Shown: piece by piece, positions 26,673 to 34,813 of the stretch
How positions within the stretch are numbered: position 1 is the first letter of the stretch
Layout: each line of letters opens with the position of its first letter
Origin: Flavobacteriaceae bacterium PS02337
Lineage (GTDB): Bacteria > Bacteroidota > Bacteroidia > Flavobacteriales > Flavobacteriaceae
Direction of reading: 5' to 3'
Assembly (NCBI GenBank): GCA_029959285.1
Contig: JASCOE010000002.1
Coordinates: 534,963 to 598,962 of the forward strand
DNA length: 64,000 nt
Translations under genes and position numbers: made by a program
The notes under the pieces: generated by a model
Told to the model about the DNA's origin: nothing
The model's input: the letters and a program-made list of their open reading frames with translations, nothing else
Database searches by the model: none

Positions 26673-28589
26673 ATGGACATAATAAAGATTAAAAACGAAT
26701 TGGATGCGGATCCCGTTTTATATAAAAATCTTAGAAAACTAGTATTAGATTGTATAGCTCAGAGGACTAACTTATTTAGTATTTCCGATTCTATAATTTT
26801 ACAGAAACTATTGGATGTAAATGCAGTTTTAAAATTTGACGACGATTCTTATGAATTAAAATTAGATTCCCAATATTTAATTCCAATTCTATTTGAAATA
26901 AGTGAAGAACTTGCAGAAAAAGTATTTCCGCGAAGCTTACCGGAGGTATTTGATTATATAGACAGCTTTGAGAAAAATGCTCTAACAGATCCGAAATTTA
27001 ATAATTGGAGAGGATCAAGGGAAATGATTAGAAGTTTGGAAAAATATTCATCACTGTATTTAAACCAGATTTACGGGATTGGCGTAAAAGTTTTATTCGA
27101 AACACTGGCTGACCAAGCATATCATGAAAAAGACTGGTACTTTGACTGCCAGGAATCTTTCTATGGGCTTCTCCCCTATATGAATTATGAAATATCTGAA
27201 CTCTATGATGTTTTGGTAAGTATCCGCCAAATGAAAGATGATTCGCATTATGCTAATGAAATACTTTATAATTTAACATCAGTGAATGCCATCGCTTCAA
27301 AAGAACTTTATAATTTAGGACTTGAAAAAGATTTGCTGGTCCATAACGGACTGGCTTCTTATCTTATTGCATATCTATATAATAGATCAGAAATCAGCCT
27401 TTATGAGGAAGCAGCAGACCTTATGCGACGAAATAAAAGTGCAGGTCTTAGCGCATTTTCGTTAATTAGATTTAAAAATACTTCTGATTTACAAAATTCA
27501 TTTAAACTTATAAAAAGTAGCAGCTTCAATGAACAGGAAGATCTAAAAAATCTCACATTGTATCTTTTCAGCATAATCGCATCCGATCAATCAGACTTCC
27601 AAACCGCTACCGAATCATTCCAGATGCTTCACAGTCTAGCCGAAATCCACAGAGGGAATATATCACCATATATTTTAATGGTTTCCAAAATTCAGAAAGG
27701 TTTTGAAAGCGAAAGATATTCTCTCCTGCTTGATTGTTTAGGTAAAGGCGCTGATAGAAAATTAATCTCAGATTATTTTATAGGGTTTGATGATCCTAAG
27801 TACTTTTTTAATTTATATATATATTACGTTTCAAAACGTGGACTAAATGTTGAACTCAATTTGTTTGAACGTAGTATTAATCGTTTCTGGCAGACCTCAA
27901 GGGAAAAAACAGAAAAAAATCTGCTTGGATTAATTACACACAAAAATCTACTCATTAGGTATAGTTCTGTTAAGCTTATTACTTTGGGACATAACATTAT
28001 TGTTGACCTGCTAAAAATTAAGGAAGCGGAAAAACAGTTGCTTACCATAAGCCCGCTTCTTACCTATCCCCACTCAATAGAATCACTCCTGCCCATTGCT
28101 ATAAAGCTAAAAGACTCAGAACATCAAACTGTAAGGTCGACACTTGAAGCTTCGCTGAATATGCTTATCATTCAGGCCTACGGTAAAGGTATTTATGATT
28201 TGGCAGAACCCTTTCTAGACAAAAAAAAAGATCAGAAACTCATAAAATCACTAAAAAATACATTACAAGAATATATAGAGTCAATAGATGCAAAAAACAA
28301 GATCAATGATTTGAATCCCCGGTTGAACGAAAGTGATCTAATGAAATTTTATATAAAATTAGATAATGAAAAGAATTATGAGATTACAAAGGAAGCTACT
28401 CAGGCTGATCCAATGATGGCTTTCTACTCTACAAAGAATATTGTACGGGGAAACTCTTGGAAAGTAGGAGAAATGGCCCCAACTCCTCTAAGCACATATT
28501 CAATAAACTTGCTTATCGACAAAAGAATGGTTTTAAACCCAGATCTATTTGAGATGAATCTGAATAATGCATTTAATGTTAATGAATAA
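26673..28589 (+). CDS. Large helical protein of unknown function in the HamAB operon
   Basis: Not recognised. The 638 residues are almost entirely helical by pattern, with spaced Leu/Tyr/Ala blocks suggesting TPR- or HEAT-like solenoid repeats, and with no membrane segment and no evident catalytic motif. It begins MDIIKIKNELDADPVLYKNL. It starts 44 bp after hamB and its stop overlaps the next gene's start by one base (TAATG). That tight coupling ties it to the nuclease-like gene that follows. A scaffold or sensor role is inference. It is not part of the canonical two-gene Hachiman system. Confidence 0.7.
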   Translation: MDIIKIKNELDADPVLYKNLRKLVLDCIAQRTNLFSISDSIILQKLLDVNAVLKFDDDSYELKLDSQYLIPILFEISEELAEKVFPRSLPEVFDYIDSFEKNALTDPKFNNWRGSREMIRSLEKYSSLYLNQIYGIGVKVLFETLADQAYHEKDWYFDCQESFYGLLPYMNYEISELYDVLVSIRQMKDDSHYANEILYNLTSVNAIASKELYNLGLEKDLLVHNGLASYLIAYLYNRSEISLYEEAADLMRRNKSAGLSAFSLIRFKNTSDLQNSFKLIKSSSFNEQEDLKNLTLYLFSIIASDQSDFQTATESFQMLHSLAEIHRGNISPYILMVSKIQKGFESERYSLLLDCLGKGADRKLISDYFIGFDDPKYFFNLYIYYVSKRGLNVELNLFERSINRFWQTSREKTEKNLLGLITHKNLLIRYSSVKLITLGHNIIVDLLKIKEAEKQLLTISPLLTYPHSIESLLPIAIKLKDSEHQTVRSTLEASLNMLIIQAYGKGIYDLAEPFLDKKKDQKLIKSLKNTLQEYIESIDAKNKINDLNPRLNESDLMKFYIKLDNEKNYEITKEATQADPMMAFYSTKNIVRGNSWKVGEMAPTPLSTYSINLLIDKRMVLNPDLFEMNLNNAFNVNE

Positions 28590-30310
28590 TGGATAAACAC
28601 ATAATAGTACGCGATTACCTGGAGTCCCTGACCGAAAGTGAAGAACTGGATTATTTATTCCCGATGCTACTTGAAGCCATGGGATTTGTAATTCTTACCA
28701 AACCAACAGAATTTAAAGGCTTTCCCCAATACGGAAAAGATATTATAGCAGTAGGATTAGATAAGAGTGATAAAGTTAAAAAGAAATTCTATTTTGAGTT
28801 AAAAGGAGGTCAGGACCGAAACATTACCAACAAAACACTCCACAAATCTGACGGTATCATTGAATCTCTCAGAGAAGCAAAATATAGAAAATTCGAATCA
28901 TACTCGCATCCCAAATTCAAAGATCTGCCCCTAAAGATTGTTCTTGCCCACAATGGCACAATAAAAGGCGGAGCAGTGGAAACATTTGAGGGTTACATCT
29001 GTGATACGTTTCCTGAAACTGGTCATGTAGCATTTGAACGCTGGGGAATATCGGAACTGACACAGCTCTTTACGCAATATTTATTTAACGAGCAGTTACT
29101 AATCAATAAAGAAAGCGTACGTTTATTCAAAAAAGTCATTGTAAATCTCGATACTGTTGACAATGTCTCTGCTGAATACCTGCAGCTGCTGAATCTTCTA
29201 TTTTCAAGATTTACAAAAGAAGATTATGGCAACGAGCTGTCAAGAAAATGGAAAGTATTTTTCGAATCCCTTAAGCTCATTGCTTTCATCATTTTCACAT
29301 CTTCTAAAGATTTTAACAACATTGAAATTGCTAAAAAACATATTACATACCTTGTTATTAAATTTTGGAACTGGTGCCTAATTAACCGCTTTGACGACAA
29401 TTCTAAAATTCTAAAGTACTTCAATCAGATCTACTCATTTTATACTGATAAAGTTCTTGACTTATACTTTTACAGAACACTTCCTATCGCTTTGATGAAA
29501 GACGGCCTTCATCATGATAATGGAGGCAGATATGAGACTATTGGATATCCCATGAGAACGATGGAATATCTGCATTATCTCTGCTTTTACATTGAATTTC
29601 ACTATGATGATATTGTCCAAAAAGGTGAGCTGACTGCATACAAGAATATTTTTATAAAAATTTTAGACAATAACAATATTAGTGCGAAACCTCTGCTTGA
29701 CATTCATTCAAACACCATCTTATCTGTTCTAAAGCTTTTAATAAAATTTGATGTTCATGAAGCAGCCAGAGACTATTTGCGTTACGTTATGGTTTATATT
29801 CAATACCGAAAAGACACACATGATATCCTTCCCGATGCTGCAAATGACATTAAAAATGTAATTCAATTTACCGTAACCCGTAAAAAGCCACCATATTATA
29901 TTGATAATGTTTCTTTCCTACTGTCTATGATATTGGAATTTGTCGCTCTCTTGGATATGGAGCAGGAGTATTATGATTATAAAGAATTCATTGAAAAGCA
30001 TAAGATAGAATTAGTGATGTTTATCCCTCACGGGAATTTACCGAAAGAAAATGCCCTTATAAAAAACAAGGATTTTGATTTAGAAGAGTTATTATTTTCT
30101 GTTTCAGTCCATGAAGGTTACCAGGCAGATCTAACTCTCGATGAAAATTTTCAGGAATTTAAAACCAAAACATTAAATTCAATAAATGATTTTAATTTTC
30201 AATACAGAACAGATAAAGCGGTGCATTGGCAACTGCGAATGCTTGCACATTACTGGTTTAAAACACCATATTTTCCAGACCACTGGAGAAAAATTCAAAT
30301 TATTAACTAA
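28589..30310 (+). CDS. PD-(D/E)XK nuclease-like protein, fourth gene of the HamAB operon
   Basis: A 573-residue protein. The N-terminal 130 residues look like a restriction-endonuclease fold: FPMLLEAMGF (Glu29), QYGKDIIAV (Asp51) and FYFELKGG (Glu70-x-Lys72). Then follow about 430 residues of helical sequence without known motifs. The start overlaps the upstream stop (TAATG), so translation is coupled to the helical protein. The operon therefore encodes two distinct candidate nucleases, HamA and this one. Substrate and relation to HamAB are unknown. It is convergent with ptuB, 20 bp away. Confidence 0.7.
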   Translation: MDKHIIVRDYLESLTESEELDYLFPMLLEAMGFVILTKPTEFKGFPQYGKDIIAVGLDKSDKVKKKFYFELKGGQDRNITNKTLHKSDGIIESLREAKYRKFESYSHPKFKDLPLKIVLAHNGTIKGGAVETFEGYICDTFPETGHVAFERWGISELTQLFTQYLFNEQLLINKESVRLFKKVIVNLDTVDNVSAEYLQLLNLLFSRFTKEDYGNELSRKWKVFFESLKLIAFIIFTSSKDFNNIEIAKKHITYLVIKFWNWCLINRFDDNSKILKYFNQIYSFYTDKVLDLYFYRTLPIALMKDGLHHDNGGRYETIGYPMRTMEYLHYLCFYIEFHYDDIVQKGELTAYKNIFIKILDNNNISAKPLLDIHSNTILSVLKLLIKFDVHEAARDYLRYVMVYIQYRKDTHDILPDAANDIKNVIQFTVTRKKPPYYIDNVSFLLSMILEFVALLDMEQEYYDYKEFIEKHKIELVMFIPHGNLPKENALIKNKDFDLEELLFSVSVHEGYQADLTLDENFQEFKTKTLNSINDFNFQYRTDKAVHWQLRMLAHYWFKTPYFPDHWRKIQIIN

Positions 30311-30330
30311 CGCTAGCAGATATAAAAGTT

Positions 30331-31038
30331 TCAAATCTGGCCATTCGCTCTAACAATTCTAGCGCCTGTATTGCGATCAGACTCTTTATAATTATGATAA
30401 CGGTCTGTCCAAATAATATCAATCTCATTCAAGACGTCTTGTTCTCCTTCAAAAATTTTACACCAGAGCGAATAAAAACCGATTAATGAAGTTTCTGCGA
30501 TTTGCTCAACCATCATTTTTCTAAAAGGACTATCATAATAATTACGTACCTGAACCCAGCGATTGTAGGATGACATTGCAGTAATCTTTATTTCATCTCT
30601 TAATCTCCATCTTGTGTCTGCTTCAGTCGGTAAATTCGTATTTCCTGGATACCTATCCAGCCCGACAAGCGTTATTAATCTGCCGGCATTATCCTGCTGA
30701 GTCTGATTTAAAGTGTTTTTGACCATTATAACTCTGTTATCGAGTGTATAATCATATAGCAAGTCAGTATTGTCAATATCGGGCCAGTAATATCCCGTTC
30801 TACTTGTATTATTTGCTTCTTTTATAGTATTGCAGTATTTACAGGACAGAAGAAAATTTTCCCAGTCAAGTTCATTGCCTCCATGATGTGTCGGATGGAC
30901 ATGTTCCACCTCAATCATATTATTGGTGCCCATTTCGCAATAGGAACAATAATACCCAATCCTTTTAGCCAGATCATGTCTGGCTTCACTATATTTTGCG
31001 TAGGCACGTGGTGCCGCACCTTTATCTACTGCTCTCAT
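30331..31038 (-). CDS. ptuB: PtuB-like HNH endonuclease of a Septu-type system
   Basis: A 235-residue protein starting MRAVDKGAAPRAYAKY. It has the HNH arrangement CSYCEMG, then IEVEHVHPTHHGGNELDWENF, then LSCKYCNTIKE: two Cys pairs and the EHVHP/ENF core. This matches the family of HNH proteins paired with AAA ATPases in Septu and in some retron systems. Its start overlaps the ATPase gene end by 17 bp. No reverse transcriptase lies nearby, so plain Septu is preferred. It would cut nucleic acid when released or activated by PtuA. Confidence 0.85.
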   Translation of the reverse strand: MRAVDKGAAPRAYAKYSEARHDLAKRIGYYCSYCEMGTNNMIEVEHVHPTHHGGNELDWENFLLSCKYCNTIKEANNTSRTGYYWPDIDNTDLLYDYTLDNRVIMVKNTLNQTQQDNAGRLITLVGLDRYPGNTNLPTEADTRWRLRDEIKITAMSSYNRWVQVRNYYDSPFRKMMVEQIAETSLIGFYSLWCKIFEGEQDVLNEIDIIWTDRYHNYKESDRNTGARIVRANGQI

Positions 31039-32329
31039 TCTTATTTCGTAAAAAATCCTGCAGTATTTTTTCTTCTTTCATTACAGAAAATAAGGCAGTG
31101 TCGTGCGTAAATGGTTTGACGGCTTCCAAGAACTTCTCTTCTAAATCTTGAGTTAAAGTGCCATCTTTTACTGCTTCATAGTAAATCGGTGCTATCTCAT
31201 AAAGTTCTTGACGCTTTTTGCTCCATTGCGGATTGTCCACCTTCTGATGAAATTCTGCGATATCTTCAATACTAAGATTTACACCGCTGTTATTCTCTCT
31301 TATTCTATTATTTTGTATGATTAAAAGCTCATTTTCTTCTGTCTCCTGTATAATAAACGGCGAATGGGTTGTACAGATAAACTGGATTTTTGGAAAGGTC
31401 GACTTTAATGCTTTCACAATTTTTCGCTGCCATTCAGGATGAAGATGCAAGTCCAGCTCATCGATTAAAATAATACCCTCAGTCTCAATAAGAGCATTTT
31501 CTCGTAAGTGAGGGTTTAATGTTGTTGCTTTATAGGCTATATCAGAAATCAGCGCAAAAAAGTTTCTAGTACCATCACTGAGGTACGTGAAAGGCAGCAC
31601 CCTGCCATCGTTAAATTCAACTTTTAACCCCTGTGGTTTATCAGGATCAAATTCAAAATAGAAGTTTCTGCAGTCTGGCAGATTATTAATAACTGCTTCC
31701 TGCACAAGTTTCATAGCTATGTCTTCGCTTCGTTTTTGAATACGAGAAATTTCTTTGGCCTTAAACCATTTATGAAACTGCTTATATGTTGATTTAGACT
31801 CTAAACATTTATCATATGCCCTGAAACGCGAAGCAATATGCACTTTCGCTTCCTCCTCGTTCTTTAAGGACTTATCTTTAGCTTCATCAAATAAACGACC
31901 TGTCGCATAATAGGCCAATAAAGGAAGATTGACATTTTCTCCCCTTGAAATAGCATCCTGCAAATGCTCCGCATAGGCGCTTACTTCCCTAGCGTAAGTA
32001 GAAGTTGTACGGTTCTTCAGCCCATTTAAAGATCTGTGCCAGCATAGTTCTGTACCATCGATTATACCGCAAGACTCTATCTCAACCGGAAACTGATATT
32101 CCTCAGAATATTCAAATGCCGCAATACGGATATCATTTTTGTTGATTCCTCTTGCATAAACATTACGTATACCAAGAAAAAAAGATGACATTGCAACAGT
32201 CAGAGCCTCTAAAAGTGCCGTTTTTCCGCTACCGTTATCTCCAATTATAAGATTAAAATTGGAAAGAAAATCTACATCAAGAATATCGTAACCTCTAAAA
32301 TTTTTTATGACTAATTTATTAATTTTCAT
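31022..32329 (-). CDS. ptuA: PtuA-like AAA ATPase of a Septu-type system
   Basis: A 435-residue SMC/Rad50-like ATPase beginning MKINKLVIKNFRGYD. Walker A is GDNGSGKT (30-37), the signature-like motif is YLSDGTRNF, Walker B is GIILIDELDLHLHPEW, and the H-loop is CTTHSPFI. Size and order fit PtuA, which regulates PtuB. The two genes overlap by 17 bp on the minus strand, against the direction of the Hachiman-like operon. A TAnnTTTG box upstream supports a separate promoter. Confidence 0.86.
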   Translation of the reverse strand: MKINKLVIKNFRGYDILDVDFLSNFNLIIGDNGSGKTALLEALTVAMSSFFLGIRNVYARGINKNDIRIAAFEYSEEYQFPVEIESCGIIDGTELCWHRSLNGLKNRTTSTYAREVSAYAEHLQDAISRGENVNLPLLAYYATGRLFDEAKDKSLKNEEEAKVHIASRFRAYDKCLESKSTYKQFHKWFKAKEISRIQKRSEDIAMKLVQEAVINNLPDCRNFYFEFDPDKPQGLKVEFNDGRVLPFTYLSDGTRNFFALISDIAYKATTLNPHLRENALIETEGIILIDELDLHLHPEWQRKIVKALKSTFPKIQFICTTHSPFIIQETEENELLIIQNNRIRENNSGVNLSIEDIAEFHQKVDNPQWSKKRQELYEIAPIYYEAVKDGTLTQDLEEKFLEAVKPFTHDTALFSVMKEEKILQDFLRNKNESSR

Positions 32330-32386
32330 CCTCTAAAATGATGTAATATCTTATGATATTTTTAAGTATTATTGAAATCAACAGTC

Positions 32387-32394
32387 CAAATTTA
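32387..32394 (-). promoter_or_regulatory. Candidate -7 box for ptuAB
   Basis: On the minus strand the sequence reads TAAATTTG, an exact match to TAnnTTTG, about 58 bp before the ptuA start. No clear -33 TTG is visible at normal distance, so confidence is low. Confidence 0.35.
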
Positions 32395-32619
32395 AGAAAA
32401 TTGACATTATTAACATCAGTAACATGATGTTTTTTCTAAAAGCAGCTGTAAATCTTCCTTAAAAAAAAATAGCCGACCTAGAATTAAAATCGACATAAAT
32501 ACTAAAAGATGTTAAAACTTATCGTTTTTGTACGATATTTAACTAATATTAAACAATTTAGTTTTATTTTAGCTACTAGAGAATATGCTTATCATTTTAA
32601 TCAAATTTTAGTACAAACT

Positions 32620-33381
32620 ATGAGTAGTAAATTTCAAGAAGCATTAATAACTGATGTTGATGGTATTATTTCGCTTCCTCTTCTTCATACCTGTGACGCT
32701 TTCGCGTTCCGAAGCATTTTAGATAATGGTGCCCTTATACCACAGATGTGCGATGTATTTAGTTCAGATCTTTTATACACCTACTACGGTATTCCATCCT
32801 ATAGGACAAATTACAGCCTGGCGACCACAAATCCAGCCATGCATATGATTTGTATTATACTTAATGCTGAAGAGATAGATGAGATTTACAAGATTTATCC
32901 TTTTGACAGTGGTGCATTTGAGAGACTGCCGCTCATGAAAGAAACCTTTTTCCATCCTAAGAATAAAATTTTGGACTTTGAAGTTGAAAACTCGTTAAAC
33001 GGGGCAAAAAAAGTGATAAAGACTTTCTACGAAACTAATGATAATTATGTAGCGCAACGCCCAAAAGTTAATAAAAAATTTAATGAACTTGCGTTTGAAG
33101 CTATTAATTATCACACTTTAATTTCGGAAAAAGGTAATTCGATTTTGGATGACAGGGCTTCAAGTATCGAAATTATATTCGACAAAAATATACCGCTCAC
33201 AAAAAACACTGTGAAACAGATAATTATCCCAAACAGCTTCAAAGATGATGATTTTACCAGAAATCTTATTAAAAAAAAATTAAACATTGAAGACCCGATT
33301 GGATATAGCACTTTTCGAGGTAATCCACGAGATAATTTTGGTGCAATTAGAAGTGAATATTTTAAATTTATAAATAACTGA
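32620..33381 (+). CDS. Unknown protein, 253 aa, possible ADP-ribosyltransferase-like fold
   Basis: The start is set at MSSKFQEALITDVDG; the longer frame adds 37 residues of AT-rich upstream sequence. The block LPLLHTCDAFAFRSILDNGALIP (about residues 19-41), followed by LLYTYYGIPSYR, resembles the His...ILxxG start of DarT- or RES-like ADP-ribosyltransferase folds; this is pattern similarity only. The stop overlaps the next start (TGATG), so the pair is coupled. A two-gene defence or toxin-type module is plausible from location. Not confidently assigned. Confidence 0.6.
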   Translation: MSSKFQEALITDVDGIISLPLLHTCDAFAFRSILDNGALIPQMCDVFSSDLLYTYYGIPSYRTNYSLATTNPAMHMICIILNAEEIDEIYKIYPFDSGAFERLPLMKETFFHPKNKILDFEVENSLNGAKKVIKTFYETNDNYVAQRPKVNKKFNELAFEAINYHTLISEKGNSILDDRASSIEIIFDKNIPLTKNTVKQIIIPNSFKDDDFTRNLIKKKLNIEDPIGYSTFRGNPRDNFGAIRSEYFKFINN

Positions 33382-34364
33382 TGCGTTTAAAAGGATACAT
33401 ACTCCCGTTTAAAGAAAACTCATTCACATTTCCAGTTTATGGAGAAACGGATAAATACTATTTTCATTCAGTAAATGACTCTTTTGAAATTATAGATTTT
33501 TATCCTGCAGATTTTTCCGCTGAAAATTTTCAGAAAGTATATCTATCGAATGATTTCCAATTAGGCTCCTTTGGAGCACTTGTCTTTTGCGGCACTGATT
33601 CTTATATCTCCTTCGGTGAAGCTGATAAAAACATTGACGAAATAAATAATTATCTCCATGATACTACGGTAGATACAGAATTCTTTCACATAAAAAAAGA
33701 AGTTTCAGAAATCAAAAGTATTCTGCAAAACTATTCTAATAGGGAAATAAGCAGAATTGATATACTCGAAAATCTTGAGCCTGATAATTACAATGGCTCT
33801 TCTATATATTCATTTGACCTACCACTTTTCCGCAATGAGAATAATTACTATGACATTGATTTTAGTCTTATTTCTAATGAAATGGCTGACTTTAAAGAGA
33901 ACGTTATGGAAAAGCATTTGAAAGAGTTTATTGGCCGTAAAAATCTATTTTCAACCAATAGAGAAATATTCTTTCATCTTCTGCGAAAATACATGGAAGA
34001 AAATCACAATGTCATCAGTCAAATTATGAATAATTCTGAAATTGTAAAGGGCTTTTCTTCTTATCTAGCCCAAAACAGTGATGAAGCAAATGTACTTTTT
34101 GATACCACAATAGAGACTACTTTGAGATTAAATGCCGAAGCAAGGAGAAAATGGCTTAAAGAGTTTAATTATCAATTCCATAAAAATATTGATAAAACAA
34201 AAGAAATGTCAGAAACGCCGGCATTTATAAGAAAAGGAGTGGTTTTAACGGATATACCTCATTCGTCTGAAAGTGGCGATGTGCTACATATAGATTTAAA
34301 AGAATATGATGTTACTATTGATATAACCTCGAAAGATGTAGCGCAACAAAAAAAGAAGGTTTAA
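33381..34364 (+). CDS. Unknown protein, 327 aa, coupled partner of the preceding gene
   Basis: Not recognised. The N-terminal 100 residues look beta-rich (GYILPFKENSFTFPVYGE, FGALVFCGTDSYISFGE); the remainder is helical, with LKEFIGRKNLF and LRLNAEARRKWLKEF. There is no membrane segment. The start overlaps the preceding stop (TGATG). The partner relationship is strong on coupling, but whether this protein is a sensor, an antitoxin or an effector cannot be seen. Confidence 0.6.
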   Translation: MRLKGYILPFKENSFTFPVYGETDKYYFHSVNDSFEIIDFYPADFSAENFQKVYLSNDFQLGSFGALVFCGTDSYISFGEADKNIDEINNYLHDTTVDTEFFHIKKEVSEIKSILQNYSNREISRIDILENLEPDNYNGSSIYSFDLPLFRNENNYYDIDFSLISNEMADFKENVMEKHLKEFIGRKNLFSTNREIFFHLLRKYMEENHNVISQIMNNSEIVKGFSSYLAQNSDEANVLFDTTIETTLRLNAEARRKWLKEFNYQFHKNIDKTKEMSETPAFIRKGVVLTDIPHSSESGDVLHIDLKEYDVTIDITSKDVAQQKKKV

Positions 34365-34813
34365 TATTAATCTAAAAATTATTAATAAATTAATTAGAAG
34401 ATTAAATTCTCTTGCCAACTCTTTAATCTTCACATTACTTGAATACGAAAAAAAAGATAGATAGAATATTACGTCATCGGACTTTTAAATTAACTACTTT
34501 CGATATTAAACAATTATAAAAAATTTTGTAGAGATATTTTTTCAACTAAAATCAGAAAAAAAACACCATTTTTAATCGGACAATTAGGATTATAACTCTA
34601 ATTAAAATCTAAATTGATATAATTATCGCGACACAAAACTTAAGCGATTCTTCACGAAATTAACCAAGAAAAAGTTTTTGTGACAGAATTGTGGCACATT
34701 GCTTTTTAAGAAATTAAAATATTAGCAAAATCAAGATCTACAGAGTATAGGTTCGAATGGTATGTAAATATCATTTTTTATTGTAAATTTATGAGCTAAC
34801 TAATACAATCAGA
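34365..34813. other. AT-rich gap before the SEC-C protein, containing repeat copy R1
   Basis: These 449 bases contain no supported gene. The right third holds repeat copy R1 (34674-34760). The rest is A/T-rich with no further structure noticed. Confidence 0.5.
34674..34760 (+). repeat. Cassette-boundary repeat, copy R1
   Basis: Copy R1 has the family blocks in order: GTGGCACATTGCTTTTT (34691-34707), AGCAAAATCAAG (34724-34735) and TAGGTTCGAA (34748-34757). All three blocks recur with the same order and near-equal spacing in R3 (38805-38897). It lies 54 bp before the SEC-C gene. Confidence 0.75.

Noticed and set aside
30331-32329. Retron with a PtuAB-type effector
   Set aside because: No reverse transcriptase or retron RNA candidate is visible next to the pair, so a plain Septu-type system is preferred.
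32509-32619. N-terminal extension of the 253-aa protein
   Set aside because: The extra 37 residues come from AT-rich promoter-like sequence and are unlike the rest of the protein; the Met at 32620 fits better.
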